From Ravibacter sp964562455 (GTDB taxonomy: Bacteria; Bacteroidota; Bacteroidia; Cytophagales; Spirosomataceae), in contig CAZLTN010000010.1 of assembly GCA_964562455.1 (NCBI GenBank), forward strand, positions 1-64,000: DNA of 64,000 bases, read 5' to 3'. The notes beneath the pieces are model-generated. The model had not been told where the DNA came from and made no database searches. It saw only the letters and a program-made list of their open reading frames with translations. Both the position numbers and the translations under genes were made by a program. Positions 54,288 to 63,638 of the stretch are shown one piece after another (positions within the stretch are counted from its first letter, which is position 1; each line of letters opens with the position of its first letter).

Positions 54288-55640
54288 ATGAACAAAACAT
54301 GGCCGCAATCTTCCGAGCTGTTAAAACAAAATGAAAAATGGATACCCGGAGGGGTTGTTTCCCTCAACCGTAAATCCGATCCCAATATCTGCTTTGCAAA
54401 AGGACAGGGAAGTCATGCCTGGGACCTGGAAGGGAACCGCTACATAGACTACCAGGCCGGTTTTGCCGCCTCCTTTCTCGGCCATAACGACCCCGATGTG
54501 AACAATGCCGTACAGGAAACACTGGCATCGGGCAGCATTCTGATGGGCGCCGGCCCGACCGATATCGAAGGACGCTTCGCAGAGCTCTTCTGTCAGTCGG
54601 TACCTACCGCCGAAAGCATCCAGATCACGACCACCGGATCGGAAGCTACCTACCACGCCATCCGTCTGGCAAGAGCCATTACCGGCCGGGATCATGTCAT
54701 CGTAATGCAGGGTGGCTATAACGGCTGGCACAACGACGTATCATGCAATGTTATCAGCGCCCTCCAGGATATCGGGGAGCGGGTAAGCCCCGGGGAATAT
54801 CCTTTCGATGCCGGATCTGCAGGGATCCCGGCAGTTCACAAGTCGCTTGTGCATATAATCAACTTTAACGATCTCGAATCGGTAGAATACGTCATCAGCC
54901 GCTATCCTGTAGCCTGTATCATCCTGGAGCCGATCCTTCAGAATATCGGTATCGTGAAACCACTGCCAGGTTATCTTGAATCGCTTCGTAAGCTGGCTGA
55001 CGACAATGGCTTCCTGCTCGTTTTCGATGAAGTAAAAACCGGCTTCCGGCACGCTTTGGGCGGGTACCAGAGTATTTGCGGCGTAACGCCCGACCTGAGC
55101 ACATTCGGCAAGGCAGTAGCTAACGGGTATCCCCTGGGTGTAATTGCAGGAAAGAAAAAATACATGGATTACTTTATTCATCCTGAAAAGTCAAAAAGGG
55201 TGCTGATTGCCGGTACTTTCAACGCTTTCCCCCTTACTACGGCAGCTGCAATTGCCACCATCGAAAAGCTGGCTTCGCCTGAACACAACGTCTATCAGCA
55301 TGTTTACGAATTGGGACAAATGATGGAGGACGGGCTGAATGACATTTTTTCTTCTTTCGATATTCCCTTTCATGTAGCGCGCGAAGGCTCCGCTTTCTGC
55401 GCCTACTTTATGGATCATGCCCCTGTTGACTACCACGATGTGCTTAAAAACCACGACTTCGGCTTTGACAGGAAATACAGGCTGGAGCTGATCGAAAAAG
55501 GGATTTTCAATTTCCCGCTGCCGATCAAGCAGGGAAGCATCTCTTTTGCCCATTCGAAAGCTGATATCGAGGAAACGCTCGATAAAACCAAAGAGGTGGT
55601 CGGATGCCTGCTGGAGGGTAAAACTGTTGCAAGCGCATAA
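54288..55640 (+). CDS. Class III aminotransferase, GSA-aminomutase-like
   Basis: 450 residues, cytosolic PLP enzyme. Landmarks: WIPGGVVSLNRKSDPNICFAKGQG, GAGPTDIEGRFAEL, TGSEATYHAIRLARA, GGYNGWHND, VFDEVKTGFR and the PLP-lysine TFGKAVANGYPLG. Resembles glutamate-1-semialdehyde aminomutase, but the chromosomal context (Gfo/Idh/MocA, dehydratase, SDR) makes haem synthesis unlikely. It may transaminate an amino sugar, keto-sugar or amino acid side group of the substrate. The downstream gene starts 3 bp after the stop. Confidence 0.87.
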   Translation: MNKTWPQSSELLKQNEKWIPGGVVSLNRKSDPNICFAKGQGSHAWDLEGNRYIDYQAGFAASFLGHNDPDVNNAVQETLASGSILMGAGPTDIEGRFAELFCQSVPTAESIQITTTGSEATYHAIRLARAITGRDHVIVMQGGYNGWHNDVSCNVISALQDIGERVSPGEYPFDAGSAGIPAVHKSLVHIINFNDLESVEYVISRYPVACIILEPILQNIGIVKPLPGYLESLRKLADDNGFLLVFDEVKTGFRHALGGYQSICGVTPDLSTFGKAVANGYPLGVIAGKKKYMDYFIHPEKSKRVLIAGTFNAFPLTTAAAIATIEKLASPEHNVYQHVYELGQMMEDGLNDIFSSFDIPFHVAREGSAFCAYFMDHAPVDYHDVLKNHDFGFDRKYRLELIEKGIFNFPLPIKQGSISFAHSKADIEETLDKTKEVVGCLLEGKTVASA

Positions 55641-55643
55641 TCT

Positions 55644-56822
55644 ATGAAGATCACCTCCATAGAAACAAAGATCTGTCACGCACGTATGCGTAACTGGATT
55701 TTTGTGAAGGTAAACACCGATCAACCCGGCCTTTGGGGTTGGGGAGAGGCGACGCTCGAATGGCACACACGTGCCGTAGCGGGCGCTATCGAGGACATTT
55801 CGACACTCCTGATCGGCGAAGACCCGCGACGTATCGAGCATCTCTGGCAGATGATGTACCGCCAGCATTTCTGGCACGGCAACGGCATTGTAAGAGGTAC
55901 GGCCATCAGCGGCATCGATATCGCGCTCTGGGATATCGCCGGAAAAATTCACGGTGTGCCCTGCCATGAGCTATGGGGTGGAAGGGTCAGGGATTATATC
56001 CGGCTCTATTGCCACCTCGGGGGCGGAAAAATGGAAGATTTCTACGAAACAGGCCGCAATGATGCCAAACGATTCGGTGAGTTGGCGCAGCAGGCTGTGG
56101 AGGAAGGATTTACCGCTTTCAAGTCAATGGCTGTGCCTGAAACCATGTCTCTCGAAGGGCTTCGCCCTATCCGGTATGCCGAAGCCTGTGTAGCGGCTAT
56201 GCGCGAAGCGGTAGGCGACGATATCGACATCATGGTCGACTGCCATGCCCGCCCTTCGCCGCGAATGGGCATGATGTTTGCAAAAGCGCTGGAGCCTTAT
56301 GGGTTATACTTCTTTGAAGAACCGTGCTGGCCTGAAACGATGGAAGACATCGCTTTGATCCAGAGGGCGGTCAATACCCCGATCGCTACCGGTGAGCGGC
56401 TGATCAGCATCCATGCTTTCCGGGAGCTCTTTGAAAAGAGGGCAGCCAGCGTCATTCAACCCGACATTACGCATTGCGGCGGCCTGACCGAGGTCAGGCG
56501 CATCGCTGCGATGGCGGAAGCTTACAGGGTTTCGGTAGCCCCGCATAACCCGCAGGGGCCGGTCAGCACTGCGGCTTCTATCGAATTCGGCTTCTCGGCG
56601 CCTTCATATATCATCTGCGAAAGCGTACACAGCGATGTACCGTGGAGGCAGGATGTAGTGCAGGAGGGATTTTCTGTGGAGAAAGAAGGCCGGATCGTCA
56701 GGCCGAATACGCGTCCGGGGCTCGGTATCGAGATCAACGAAGACGAAGTCCGTAAACATCCTTTCCAGCAGGAAGTACTCCAACGCTCGTTCTACAGGGA
56801 CGGCAGCGTCGGCGACTGGTAA
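55644..56822 (+). CDS. Enolase-superfamily sugar-acid dehydratase, galactonate-type
   Basis: 392 residues of the mandelate-racemase/muconate-lactonising group. N-terminal capping domain with HFWHGNGIVRGTAISGIDIALWDIAGK. Metal ligands are in MVDCHARPSP (Asp), FFEEPCWPE (Glu) and TGERLIS (Glu). The acid/base His is in APHNPQGPVS, as in D-galactonate dehydratase. It would dehydrate an aldonate to a 2-keto-3-deoxy sugar acid. It fits the FCD regulator's usual ligand class. Substrate not determined. Confidence 0.87.
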   Translation: MKITSIETKICHARMRNWIFVKVNTDQPGLWGWGEATLEWHTRAVAGAIEDISTLLIGEDPRRIEHLWQMMYRQHFWHGNGIVRGTAISGIDIALWDIAGKIHGVPCHELWGGRVRDYIRLYCHLGGGKMEDFYETGRNDAKRFGELAQQAVEEGFTAFKSMAVPETMSLEGLRPIRYAEACVAAMREAVGDDIDIMVDCHARPSPRMGMMFAKALEPYGLYFFEEPCWPETMEDIALIQRAVNTPIATGERLISIHAFRELFEKRAASVIQPDITHCGGLTEVRRIAAMAEAYRVSVAPHNPQGPVSTAASIEFGFSAPSYIICESVHSDVPWRQDVVQEGFSVEKEGRIVRPNTRPGLGIEINEDEVRKHPFQQEVLQRSFYRDGSVGDW

Positions 56823-56828
56823 TTCACA

Positions 56829-57035
56829 GAGGGTGTCTAAAAAGATAGTCCGATGTGCCGTCAGGCACTACCCGTATATAGAAAAAAGGAAACCGATGCG
56901 ACGGCATGCCCCGTACGGGGCTACCCGACAGATAAACGGACGTTCGATAGATAGGTAGCCCCTGATGGGGCATAAAGAAGGCTTCAAAAGGTTATTTGGC
57001 CACATGGTATATTAAAGAACTTTTTAGACAGCCTC
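56829..57035. mobile_element. MITE-like element with 16-bp terminal inverted repeats
   Basis: GAGGGTGTCTAAAAAG (56829-56844) and the reverse complement of CTTTTTAGACAGCCTC (57020-57035) differ at one position. Inside are three short hairpins: GTGCC/GGCAC (56855-56868), GCCCCGTACGGGGC (56908-56921) and GCCCC/GGGGC (56958-56971). No ORF of note and no obvious target-site duplication. It begins 6 bp after the dehydratase stop codon. Confidence 0.55.
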
Positions 57036-57046
57036 GCTATATTTCA

Positions 57047-57099
57047 GCCCCGCAGGGGCGACACCATATCCCGGGTAAGCGCAGCGCAGCCCGGAGATC
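57047..57099. repeat. Dispersed 27-nt repeat with hairpin, copy 2
   Basis: Hairpin GCCCCGCAGGGGC (57047-57059) is followed by the 27-nt repeat 57073-57099, identical to 40634-40660. It ends 14 bp before the SDR start codon. Confidence 0.7.
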
Positions 57100-57113
57100 T
57101 AACCCTGACAACC

Positions 57114-57887
57114 ATGAGTAATCTCCCATTCAGCGGCCGTACGGCCATCATCAGCGGCGGCCTGGGCGACATCGGCCGGAGCATCGCTACGGCACTTGCC
57201 CGGGAGGGTGCGAACGTGGCGCTCGGCGACCTGCAGCCGGCGGAACGTGCCGCAGCTTTCCTTAACGAACTCCAAAGCCTCGGAATAAAGGTCCTTTATA
57301 CGGAACTGGACGTGTCCGACGCCGCCCGGGTAAAAAACTGGGTCGAAGAATGTGAAAAGGAACTGGGGGTTCCGGACGTCATCATTGCCAATGCCGCTAC
57401 CGTCACGCTGGCGACCATCCATGAAATAACGCCGGAGCAATGGGATCGCGAGCTGCAGATCAACCTTTACGGCCCGTTTTTCCTCGCTAAATATGCCAGT
57501 GAGAAATTGGTTGCGGCCCAGGTCCCGGGGCATATCATGCTGATCGGCAGCTGGGCCGCTCACGTCGTACATGCGCATATACCGGCCTACAGTGTTTCAA
57601 AAGCGGGACTGCGGATGCTCGGAAAATGCCTTGCGCTGGAGCTTGCTCCTCATGGTATCCTGGTAAATGAAATCGCGCCGGGCTACGTAGAGGCCGGCCT
57701 TACTGCACAGATCTGGAAAACAAATCCTTCGCTCAAGCAGCAATCGGAAGGCAAAGTACCCTTAAAAAGGCTGATAGGCGCCGACGAAGTAGCAGCTCAG
57801 GTGCTCCATGCGTGCAGCAATTCCAACCGGCATATGACAGGCAGCACGCTGCTGATGGACGGCGGGTTGTCGCTTTTGTCAGTGTGA
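57114..57887 (+). CDS. SDR-family oxidoreductase
   Basis: 257 residues. Cofactor loop SGGLGDIGRSIA near residue 14, IANAA near residue 91, Ser in IGSWAAHVV and the YSVSK catalytic pair near residue 160, APGYVEAGLT, and the end STLLMDGGLSLLS. Probably reduces or oxidises a sugar or keto-acid intermediate of the surrounding pathway. Only 37 % or so of SDRs can be assigned a substrate from sequence by inspection, and this is not one I can assign. Confidence 0.85.
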   Translation: MSNLPFSGRTAIISGGLGDIGRSIATALAREGANVALGDLQPAERAAAFLNELQSLGIKVLYTELDVSDAARVKNWVEECEKELGVPDVIIANAATVTLATIHEITPEQWDRELQINLYGPFFLAKYASEKLVAAQVPGHIMLIGSWAAHVVHAHIPAYSVSKAGLRMLGKCLALELAPHGILVNEIAPGYVEAGLTAQIWKTNPSLKQQSEGKVPLKRLIGADEVAAQVLHACSNSNRHMTGSTLLMDGGLSLLSV

Positions 57888-57952
57888 TTTGATGCGGAGC
57901 TTTTTAGCGACCAAACCAGTAGCAAAAAAACATCTTTAACCTGAAAAATAAT

Positions 57953-59341
57953 TTGACAAATATTCTCCGGGCAGCCCCGCCTGCTCCCGAATTCCAGGGG
58001 TACATCGGGGTAAGCCAAAAAGACATTACACCGCCTGTCGGAATCTATGCCCGCAACTGGGGAGCTGCGACCCACGACGTCGCTGAAGGCATTCATCGTC
58101 CTATGACCCTGACGTGCCTCACTTTCCGGCAGGAACGGGACACTGCACCTCTCGTATTGATCGGCGCCGATCTCGGTTGGTGGAAAAACGCCGCCCATGA
58201 GCGCATGTTACGCGAATCGATACTGGAATCCCTTTCATTGCCCGTATCCGATCTCATGTTTTGCCTTGCTCATACACACGCCGGGCCGGGTATCTGCCTG
58301 GACGACGAGCACAAACCGGGCGGACACCTGATCAGACCCTATTTTGAGCACCTGATCAAAACTTCGGCAGAGGCCATCCGGGAAGCATCCGGTAACTGTC
58401 AGCCGTCTATCCTTACCTGGAAATACGGAGAATGCAGTCTTGCTGTCAACAGGGATTTTCCGGATCCCGACGGCGAAAGGATACTTACCGGTTACAATCC
58501 CGGCGGGCCTGCGGACAACACCCTCCTGGTCGGGCGGATAACCGATGCGGACGGCAGAATAACAGGCACGCTGGTCAATTATGCCTGTCATCCTACCACG
58601 CTGGCCTGGCAGAATAAGCTCATTTCGCCTGACTATATCGGGGCTATGAGAGCCCTTACCGAAGAAAGTACTGAAGCTCCCTGCCTCTTTCTGCAGGGAG
58701 CTTCAGGGGAGGTTTCCCCACCTCAGCAGTTTACCGGCGATACCGCGCTTGCCGATCGTTACGGCCGCCAGCTCGGGTATTCGGTACTATCAACTCTTGA
58801 ATCGATGGAAGCTCCTGCCACAAGGCTGGTTTACAAAGGTGTAGTCGAATCGGGCGCCTCTCTTGCCATGTGGGAACCCGAACCTGCCGGTACTTCGGGG
58901 GCGCTGAAAGCCGTAGTGGCGACGGTAGAGTATCCGCTCAAAGATTTTCCGTCTCTCACAGAACTGGAAACGGAATGGTCCGCTTGCGCGGATCACGTGC
59001 TCAGGGAGCGCCTCTGGAGAAAAATATGCATCCGCAAAGCTATCGGCGATGGTGAGACGGCCCAAATCCCGTTATGGGTCTGGAAGCTCGGCCGGTCCAT
59101 ACTCATCGGGCAGCCAAACGAAGCCTATACTGAATTCCAGATCGGGTTGCGGGAGCAGTATCCCGACCATGCAATAGCAGTTATGAACCTTACCAACGGC
59201 TCGGTAGGTTACCTGCCGCCGCGCCCCCTTTATGAGTCCAACGCCTACGCGGTCTGGCAAACACCTTTCGCTGCCGGATCATTCGAATTGTTAAAGCAAA
59301 CCACTACCGACCTCGTCGGAAACCTTATTTCCCCGCCCTGA
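57953..59341 (+). CDS. Neutral-ceramidase-like hydrolase without signal peptide
   Basis: 462 residues starting at a TTG codon (57953); the next ATG is about 50 residues in and would cut the conserved YIGVSQKDITPPVG and ARNWG segment. Ceramidase N-terminal-domain features: the zinc motif LAHTHAGPG, NYACHPTTLAW and FLQGASGEVSPP. The family also contains uncharacterised carbohydrate-operon members. It lacks a signal peptide, so it is probably cytosolic and does not act on ceramide; an N-acyl or amide bond of the imported substrate is possible. It overlaps the transporter gene by 1 bp. Confidence 0.78.
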   Translation: MTNILRAAPPAPEFQGYIGVSQKDITPPVGIYARNWGAATHDVAEGIHRPMTLTCLTFRQERDTAPLVLIGADLGWWKNAAHERMLRESILESLSLPVSDLMFCLAHTHAGPGICLDDEHKPGGHLIRPYFEHLIKTSAEAIREASGNCQPSILTWKYGECSLAVNRDFPDPDGERILTGYNPGGPADNTLLVGRITDADGRITGTLVNYACHPTTLAWQNKLISPDYIGAMRALTEESTEAPCLFLQGASGEVSPPQQFTGDTALADRYGRQLGYSVLSTLESMEAPATRLVYKGVVESGASLAMWEPEPAGTSGALKAVVATVEYPLKDFPSLTELETEWSACADHVLRERLWRKICIRKAIGDGETAQIPLWVWKLGRSILIGQPNEAYTEFQIGLREQYPDHAIAVMNLTNGSVGYLPPRPLYESNAYAVWQTPFAAGSFELLKQTTTDLVGNLISPP

Positions 59342-60912
59342 TGGATATAAATCTTTCTCCCCTAGACCTCTCTATCTTCGGCATCTACATCCTGGGAGTC
59401 CTGCTCCTGGGATTGTATGCATCGCGGAAAGGGAAACAGACCAAGCGCGATTATTTCCTGGCGGGCGACAAGCTGCCCTGGTGGATGATCGGGGGCAGTA
59501 TTATTGCCGCCAATATCAGCAGCCATCACCTTGTGGGCGCTATGGGGGCGGCATACGACCGCGGGTTTGTAGTCATCGCCATGGAATGGGGCGCTATCCT
59601 GGTAGGTTTCAATGCCCTGCTGTGGATTTTCCTGCCTTTCTATATACGCAACGGGTTTTATACCGTACCTGAATTCCTCCAACGCCGTTTCGGCGCTGCA
59701 GCGAGGTCTGTCTATGCATTCCTCATCCTGCTTACTTACGTTTTTGTTGAAATCAGCGCTGTGCTCTACCTCGGCGCGCTCGCCCTCCATGCTTTGCTCG
59801 ATATCCCGGTTTTCACAAGCGTGCTCGTCCTGGCTGTCCTGACCGGGATCTACACCATACTGGGAGGATTACGGGCCGTTATCTGGACTGAAATGATGCA
59901 GCTAGTCATCCTCGTCATCGGTGGCGCCATCCTGACCGTCGCTACTATGAATGCCGCAGGCGGAATCGATACGCTTCTGGCTACCACCAGGGACTGGCAC
60001 CTTTTCCTTCCTGCCGACGACCCGGATTTCCCCTGGACGATGTACCTTGGCGGAGTTCTGTGCATCAGCACTTTCTATTGCGCTACCAACCAGTTTATAG
60101 TACAGCGGGTATTGGCTGCCAAAAACGAATGGCATGCACGGATGGGCGTTATATTCGGCGACTACCTCAAATTCCTGGTACCGCTTATCATAACACTTCC
60201 CGCATTGGTAGCTTATAAGATTGTCCCCGATCTCGAAAAGCCGGACCTGCTGTTTCCTACCCTGGTAAAAATGCTTCTTCCATCGGGACTTGTGGGCCTG
60301 GTAATGGCGGGGCTGATTGCTGCAGTTATGTCCCACCTTTCGGGGGCTATCAACTCTTGTACCACGATTCTCACGGTGGATGTCTACCTTGCATTTTTCA
60401 AAAAAGATGCTTCTGAATCCGAGGCGGTCAGGTTCGGACGGCTGGCCGGTACAATCATTATCGTTCTGGGTATACTGTGCACCATCCTTCTGATGAGCTA
60501 TTCCGATAAGCCGATCTTCATTTACCTGATGAATGCCTATGGTCTGTTTACACCCGGGATAGCCACTATGTTTTTGCTGGGTATACTGTGGAAGCGGACC
60601 ACCGAAGCGGGTGCCCTGACAGCCGGGCTGCTTACCATCCCTTTATCCCTGTTGCTGGAATATTCTTTTCCTTCGATGCCTTTCTTTAACAGGACCGGAA
60701 TAGTATTCTGGATATGCATGCTGGCCTGCGCGATCGTAAGCCTGGCGACAAAACCGAAAACCGAAGCCGAGCTCAAAGGTTTGATATGGAGCAGGGAAAG
60801 CCTCACCCTCGAGGCTCATGAAAAAGAGATGCAGCGAGGCTGGCGGAATCCTGCCATCTGGTGGGCGCTTATTACCGCCCTTGTACTGTTCTTCTACATC
60901 AGGTTCCCGTAG
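59341..60912 (+). CDS. Sodium:solute symporter (SSS family)
   Basis: 523 residues with about 13-14 membrane helices. Landmarks: RDYFLAGDKLPWWMIGGSIIAANISSHHLVGAMG, PEFLQRRFG, GGLRAVIWTEMMQ, QRVLAAKNEWHA and MSHLSGAINSCTTILTVD. It is an SGLT-type inner-membrane carrier that would bring the partly degraded substrate into the cytosol. It overlaps the ceramidase-like gene (TGATG), so the two are translationally coupled. Confidence 0.92.
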   Translation: MDINLSPLDLSIFGIYILGVLLLGLYASRKGKQTKRDYFLAGDKLPWWMIGGSIIAANISSHHLVGAMGAAYDRGFVVIAMEWGAILVGFNALLWIFLPFYIRNGFYTVPEFLQRRFGAAARSVYAFLILLTYVFVEISAVLYLGALALHALLDIPVFTSVLVLAVLTGIYTILGGLRAVIWTEMMQLVILVIGGAILTVATMNAAGGIDTLLATTRDWHLFLPADDPDFPWTMYLGGVLCISTFYCATNQFIVQRVLAAKNEWHARMGVIFGDYLKFLVPLIITLPALVAYKIVPDLEKPDLLFPTLVKMLLPSGLVGLVMAGLIAAVMSHLSGAINSCTTILTVDVYLAFFKKDASESEAVRFGRLAGTIIIVLGILCTILLMSYSDKPIFIYLMNAYGLFTPGIATMFLLGILWKRTTEAGALTAGLLTIPLSLLLEYSFPSMPFFNRTGIVFWICMLACAIVSLATKPKTEAELKGLIWSRESLTLEAHEKEMQRGWRNPAIWWALITALVLFFYIRFP

Positions 60913-60967
60913 CGCTGCTGCCTTATATTTAACACTTTTATCTACCTGCCACTAAAACCCGCTTATT

Positions 60968-62380
60968 ATGCATCATACCAAACATACTCCGAGAAGAGAA
61001 TTTATCAGGTCGCTGGGCGCCGCTTCCCTTGCCCTGGGCGCCACATCGGGCCTCAATGCTCAGAGCGTCGCCGGGAAAAACAAAGAGCGTATTTCCGGGA
61101 AACCCGTATTCAACATGAGCGGGTATGCCGCTCCTCCGCTGGAGCATATCCGGGTAGGCATAGTAGGACTGGGAGGCAGGGGAACGGGCGCTCTTCAACG
61201 CCTGCTGAAAATACAAGGGGTGCAAATTGTAGCCATATGCGACCTCCGCGAAAGCCAGATCGCAAAAGGGATCGGCCTGGCACAAAAAGCCGGTCAGAAA
61301 CCCGACGGCTACCACACTGATCCTGAAGCCTGGAAAAAACTATGCGAACGGAAAGACATCGACCTGGTATACATCCTGACGCCCTGGCAGCTGCACACTC
61401 CGCAGGCAGTGTTTTCCATGAATCATGGCAAGCATGTATTTGTAGAGGTGCCGGCCGCTACGACGCTCGAAGAGTGCTGGGAGCTCGTCAATACATCTGA
61501 AAAAACAAAAAAACATTGTATCCAGGTGGAAAACTGCTGCTATGATTTCACCGAAATGCTGGTTTTAAACATGGCCCAGCAGGGATATTTCGGCGAAATC
61601 GTACACGGCGAGGGCGCTTATATACACGATCTGGCAGAGCTGATACTCGGAGACCGCTTTTACCAAAAGTGGGAACTGAAGCAGGCTGTCGGTAAAATGG
61701 GTAACCTCTACCCTACCCACGGCCTGGGGCCGATCTGCCAGGTAATGAACATCAATCGCGGCGATCAGATGGATTATCTCACTTCCATGTCTACCAGCGA
61801 CTTTACGATGGCCCGAATGATCCGCGATAAGGTCGGACAAGACAGCAGCCTCCGGGAGTTTGCCGGGAAACCTGTCAACGGCAACATGAACACCACGACC
61901 ATCCGGACCGTAAAGGGGAAGACCATCGTCGTACAATATGATGTTTCATCTGTACGCCCTTATTCGCGCATTCAACTGGTAAGCGGGACAAAGGGAGCGG
62001 CGCTCAAGTACCCCCTCCCTGCCAGGATCGCGAATAGTCACGAATGGCTGAGCGAAGACGAATACAAAAAGCTGGAGGAAAAGTTTACGCCGCCCCTAAT
62101 CCGGAAAATCGGGGAAATAGCCCAGAAAGTAGGCGGCCACGGCGGTATGGATTTCCTGATGGACTGGCGCAATATCGATTGCCTGAGGAACGGACTGGCC
62201 ATGGACCAGGACGTGTACGATGCCGCATTGTGGAGCTCGGTCACCCCGCTCAGCATCACTTCTGTCGCCAATCGCTCCAATTCGGTAGATGTCCCCGATT
62301 TTACGAGAGGGAACTGGAAAACGAATTCCCCGGTCGATTTGTCATTGAAAACAGGCGGAAATACCGTTGTTTTGGAATAG
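60968..62380 (+). CDS. Tat-exported GH109-like Gfo/Idh/MocA protein
   Basis: 470 residues. Twin-arginine signal TPRREFIRSLGAASLALGATSG. NAD-binding GLGGRGTGALQRLL, AICDLRE, HGKHVFVEVPAATTLEECWELV, VENCCYDFTEMLVLNM, FGEIVHGEGAYIHDL, LYPTHGLGPICQVMN and VGGHGGMDFLMDWR. These are hallmarks of family GH109, which cleaves alpha-N-acetylgalactosaminides by NAD-dependent oxidation and elimination. A hexosamine-containing substrate is therefore possible. The match is by memory of motifs. Confidence 0.85.
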   Translation: MHHTKHTPRREFIRSLGAASLALGATSGLNAQSVAGKNKERISGKPVFNMSGYAAPPLEHIRVGIVGLGGRGTGALQRLLKIQGVQIVAICDLRESQIAKGIGLAQKAGQKPDGYHTDPEAWKKLCERKDIDLVYILTPWQLHTPQAVFSMNHGKHVFVEVPAATTLEECWELVNTSEKTKKHCIQVENCCYDFTEMLVLNMAQQGYFGEIVHGEGAYIHDLAELILGDRFYQKWELKQAVGKMGNLYPTHGLGPICQVMNINRGDQMDYLTSMSTSDFTMARMIRDKVGQDSSLREFAGKPVNGNMNTTTIRTVKGKTIVVQYDVSSVRPYSRIQLVSGTKGAALKYPLPARIANSHEWLSEDEYKKLEEKFTPPLIRKIGEIAQKVGGHGGMDFLMDWRNIDCLRNGLAMDQDVYDAALWSSVTPLSITSVANRSNSVDVPDFTRGNWKTNSPVDLSLKTGGNTVVLE

Positions 62381-62453
62381 AGCCGGATTCGTTAGTAGTT
62401 TTGGCGGCTTTGGCGTATTATATATATAACATCAGACCAATAACCTTAATTTG

Positions 62454-63635
62454 ATGAAAAGAACCTTTTCCGCCGCGTTGCTTACCGCATTACTGCTCTC
62501 TACTCCCACCCTTTTTTCCCAAAGTACGGGCAACTATCCCCCCGGGGTAAAAAAAATAAAGGACATAGTCATTTACAACGACTCGACTTACTATTCCGCC
62601 TTTCCTTCTGTAGTAAAGAAACAGGACGGTGAATTCCTGCTTGCCTTTCGCCGTGCCCCTAACAGGATTATTTTCGGAGAAAAGGGTTCCAACCATGTGG
62701 ATCCGAACAGCTACCTGGTTGGGATGACCTCTAAAGACGGGGAAACCTGGACACCTGAGCCCAGGTTGATATACGCCCACGCTTTCGGCGGCTCGCAGGA
62801 TCCCTGCCTGCTACGTTTAAAAGACGGCACGCTGTTATGCGCCAGCTACGGCTGGGCATTCCTCAGGCCGGAAGCAAAATCGTCGGAAAAGGTATTTACC
62901 CATGGCGGCAACGTGGCATTCCTCGGCGGTTATCTCGTACGCTCGACCGACAATGGAAAAACATGGCAAGGCCCTCTTTATCCGCCGCATGTTGAAGGTG
63001 ATGAAAGGGAAACCCCTATGGGAAAACCATTGCCTGCTTATAACCGCGGTGCGTTGTATGAAGGTAAAAACGGGCATATTTACTGGTCAGTAGCCGTTTC
63101 CATACCCAATTCTGAAGGGAAAAGCAAGATCGGCAACCACCTTCTCATTTCAAAGGACAAAGGCCTGACGTGGGAATATTCCACTCCTGTAGCCGTCGAC
63201 GATAAAGTAGTTTTCAACGAGGCTTCGGTTTATGAAACCCCGAAAGGCGATATCATTTCTTTTCTCAGGACCGCCGATTTCGAAGATTTCGCCTGTATCG
63301 CGCGTTCTACCGATGGCGGGAAGACATTTTCGAAATGGCAATCAATGGGCTTCAAAGGCCATCCTTTACAGGCATTACGCCTTCCTGACAACCGCGTCCT
63401 GCTTGTGTACGGCTATCGCCATAAACCTTTCGGGATCCGCGCCCGCATCCTGAATGCGGAATGTACCGATTTTGAAACCGCTCAGGAAATTGTCCTGAGA
63501 GAAGACGGTGGCAGCGGCGACCTGGGGTATCCCTGGGCTGTTCAACTTAACAAAAACCGTGTGCTGGTAACATATTATTACAATATCAACCAGGGAACCA
63601 GGCACATCGCCGGAACCATATTGCAGATCGATTGA
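62454..63635 (+). CDS. Sialidase-fold (BNR/Asp-box) exo-glycosidase-like protein
   Basis: 393 residues with a signal peptide (LLTALLLSTPTLFSQ). Six-bladed propeller with four Asp boxes: SKDGETW, STDNGKTW, SKDKGLTW and STDGGKTF. LLAFRRAP resembles the arginine motif of sialidases. The true substrate may be sialic acid or another acidic sugar. It starts at the ATG 62454 (a TTG one codon earlier is not needed), 73 bp after the GH109-like gene. Confidence 0.82.
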   Translation: MKRTFSAALLTALLLSTPTLFSQSTGNYPPGVKKIKDIVIYNDSTYYSAFPSVVKKQDGEFLLAFRRAPNRIIFGEKGSNHVDPNSYLVGMTSKDGETWTPEPRLIYAHAFGGSQDPCLLRLKDGTLLCASYGWAFLRPEAKSSEKVFTHGGNVAFLGGYLVRSTDNGKTWQGPLYPPHVEGDERETPMGKPLPAYNRGALYEGKNGHIYWSVAVSIPNSEGKSKIGNHLLISKDKGLTWEYSTPVAVDDKVVFNEASVYETPKGDIISFLRTADFEDFACIARSTDGGKTFSKWQSMGFKGHPLQALRLPDNRVLLVYGYRHKPFGIRARILNAECTDFETAQEIVLREDGGSGDLGYPWAVQLNKNRVLVTYYYNINQGTRHIAGTILQID

Positions 63636-63638
63636 TGA

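Noticed and set aside
56821..57045. Target-site duplication around the MITE-like element
   Set aside because: The flanking bases (left ...TTCACA, right GCTATA...) show no direct repeat, so a recent insertion cannot be claimed.
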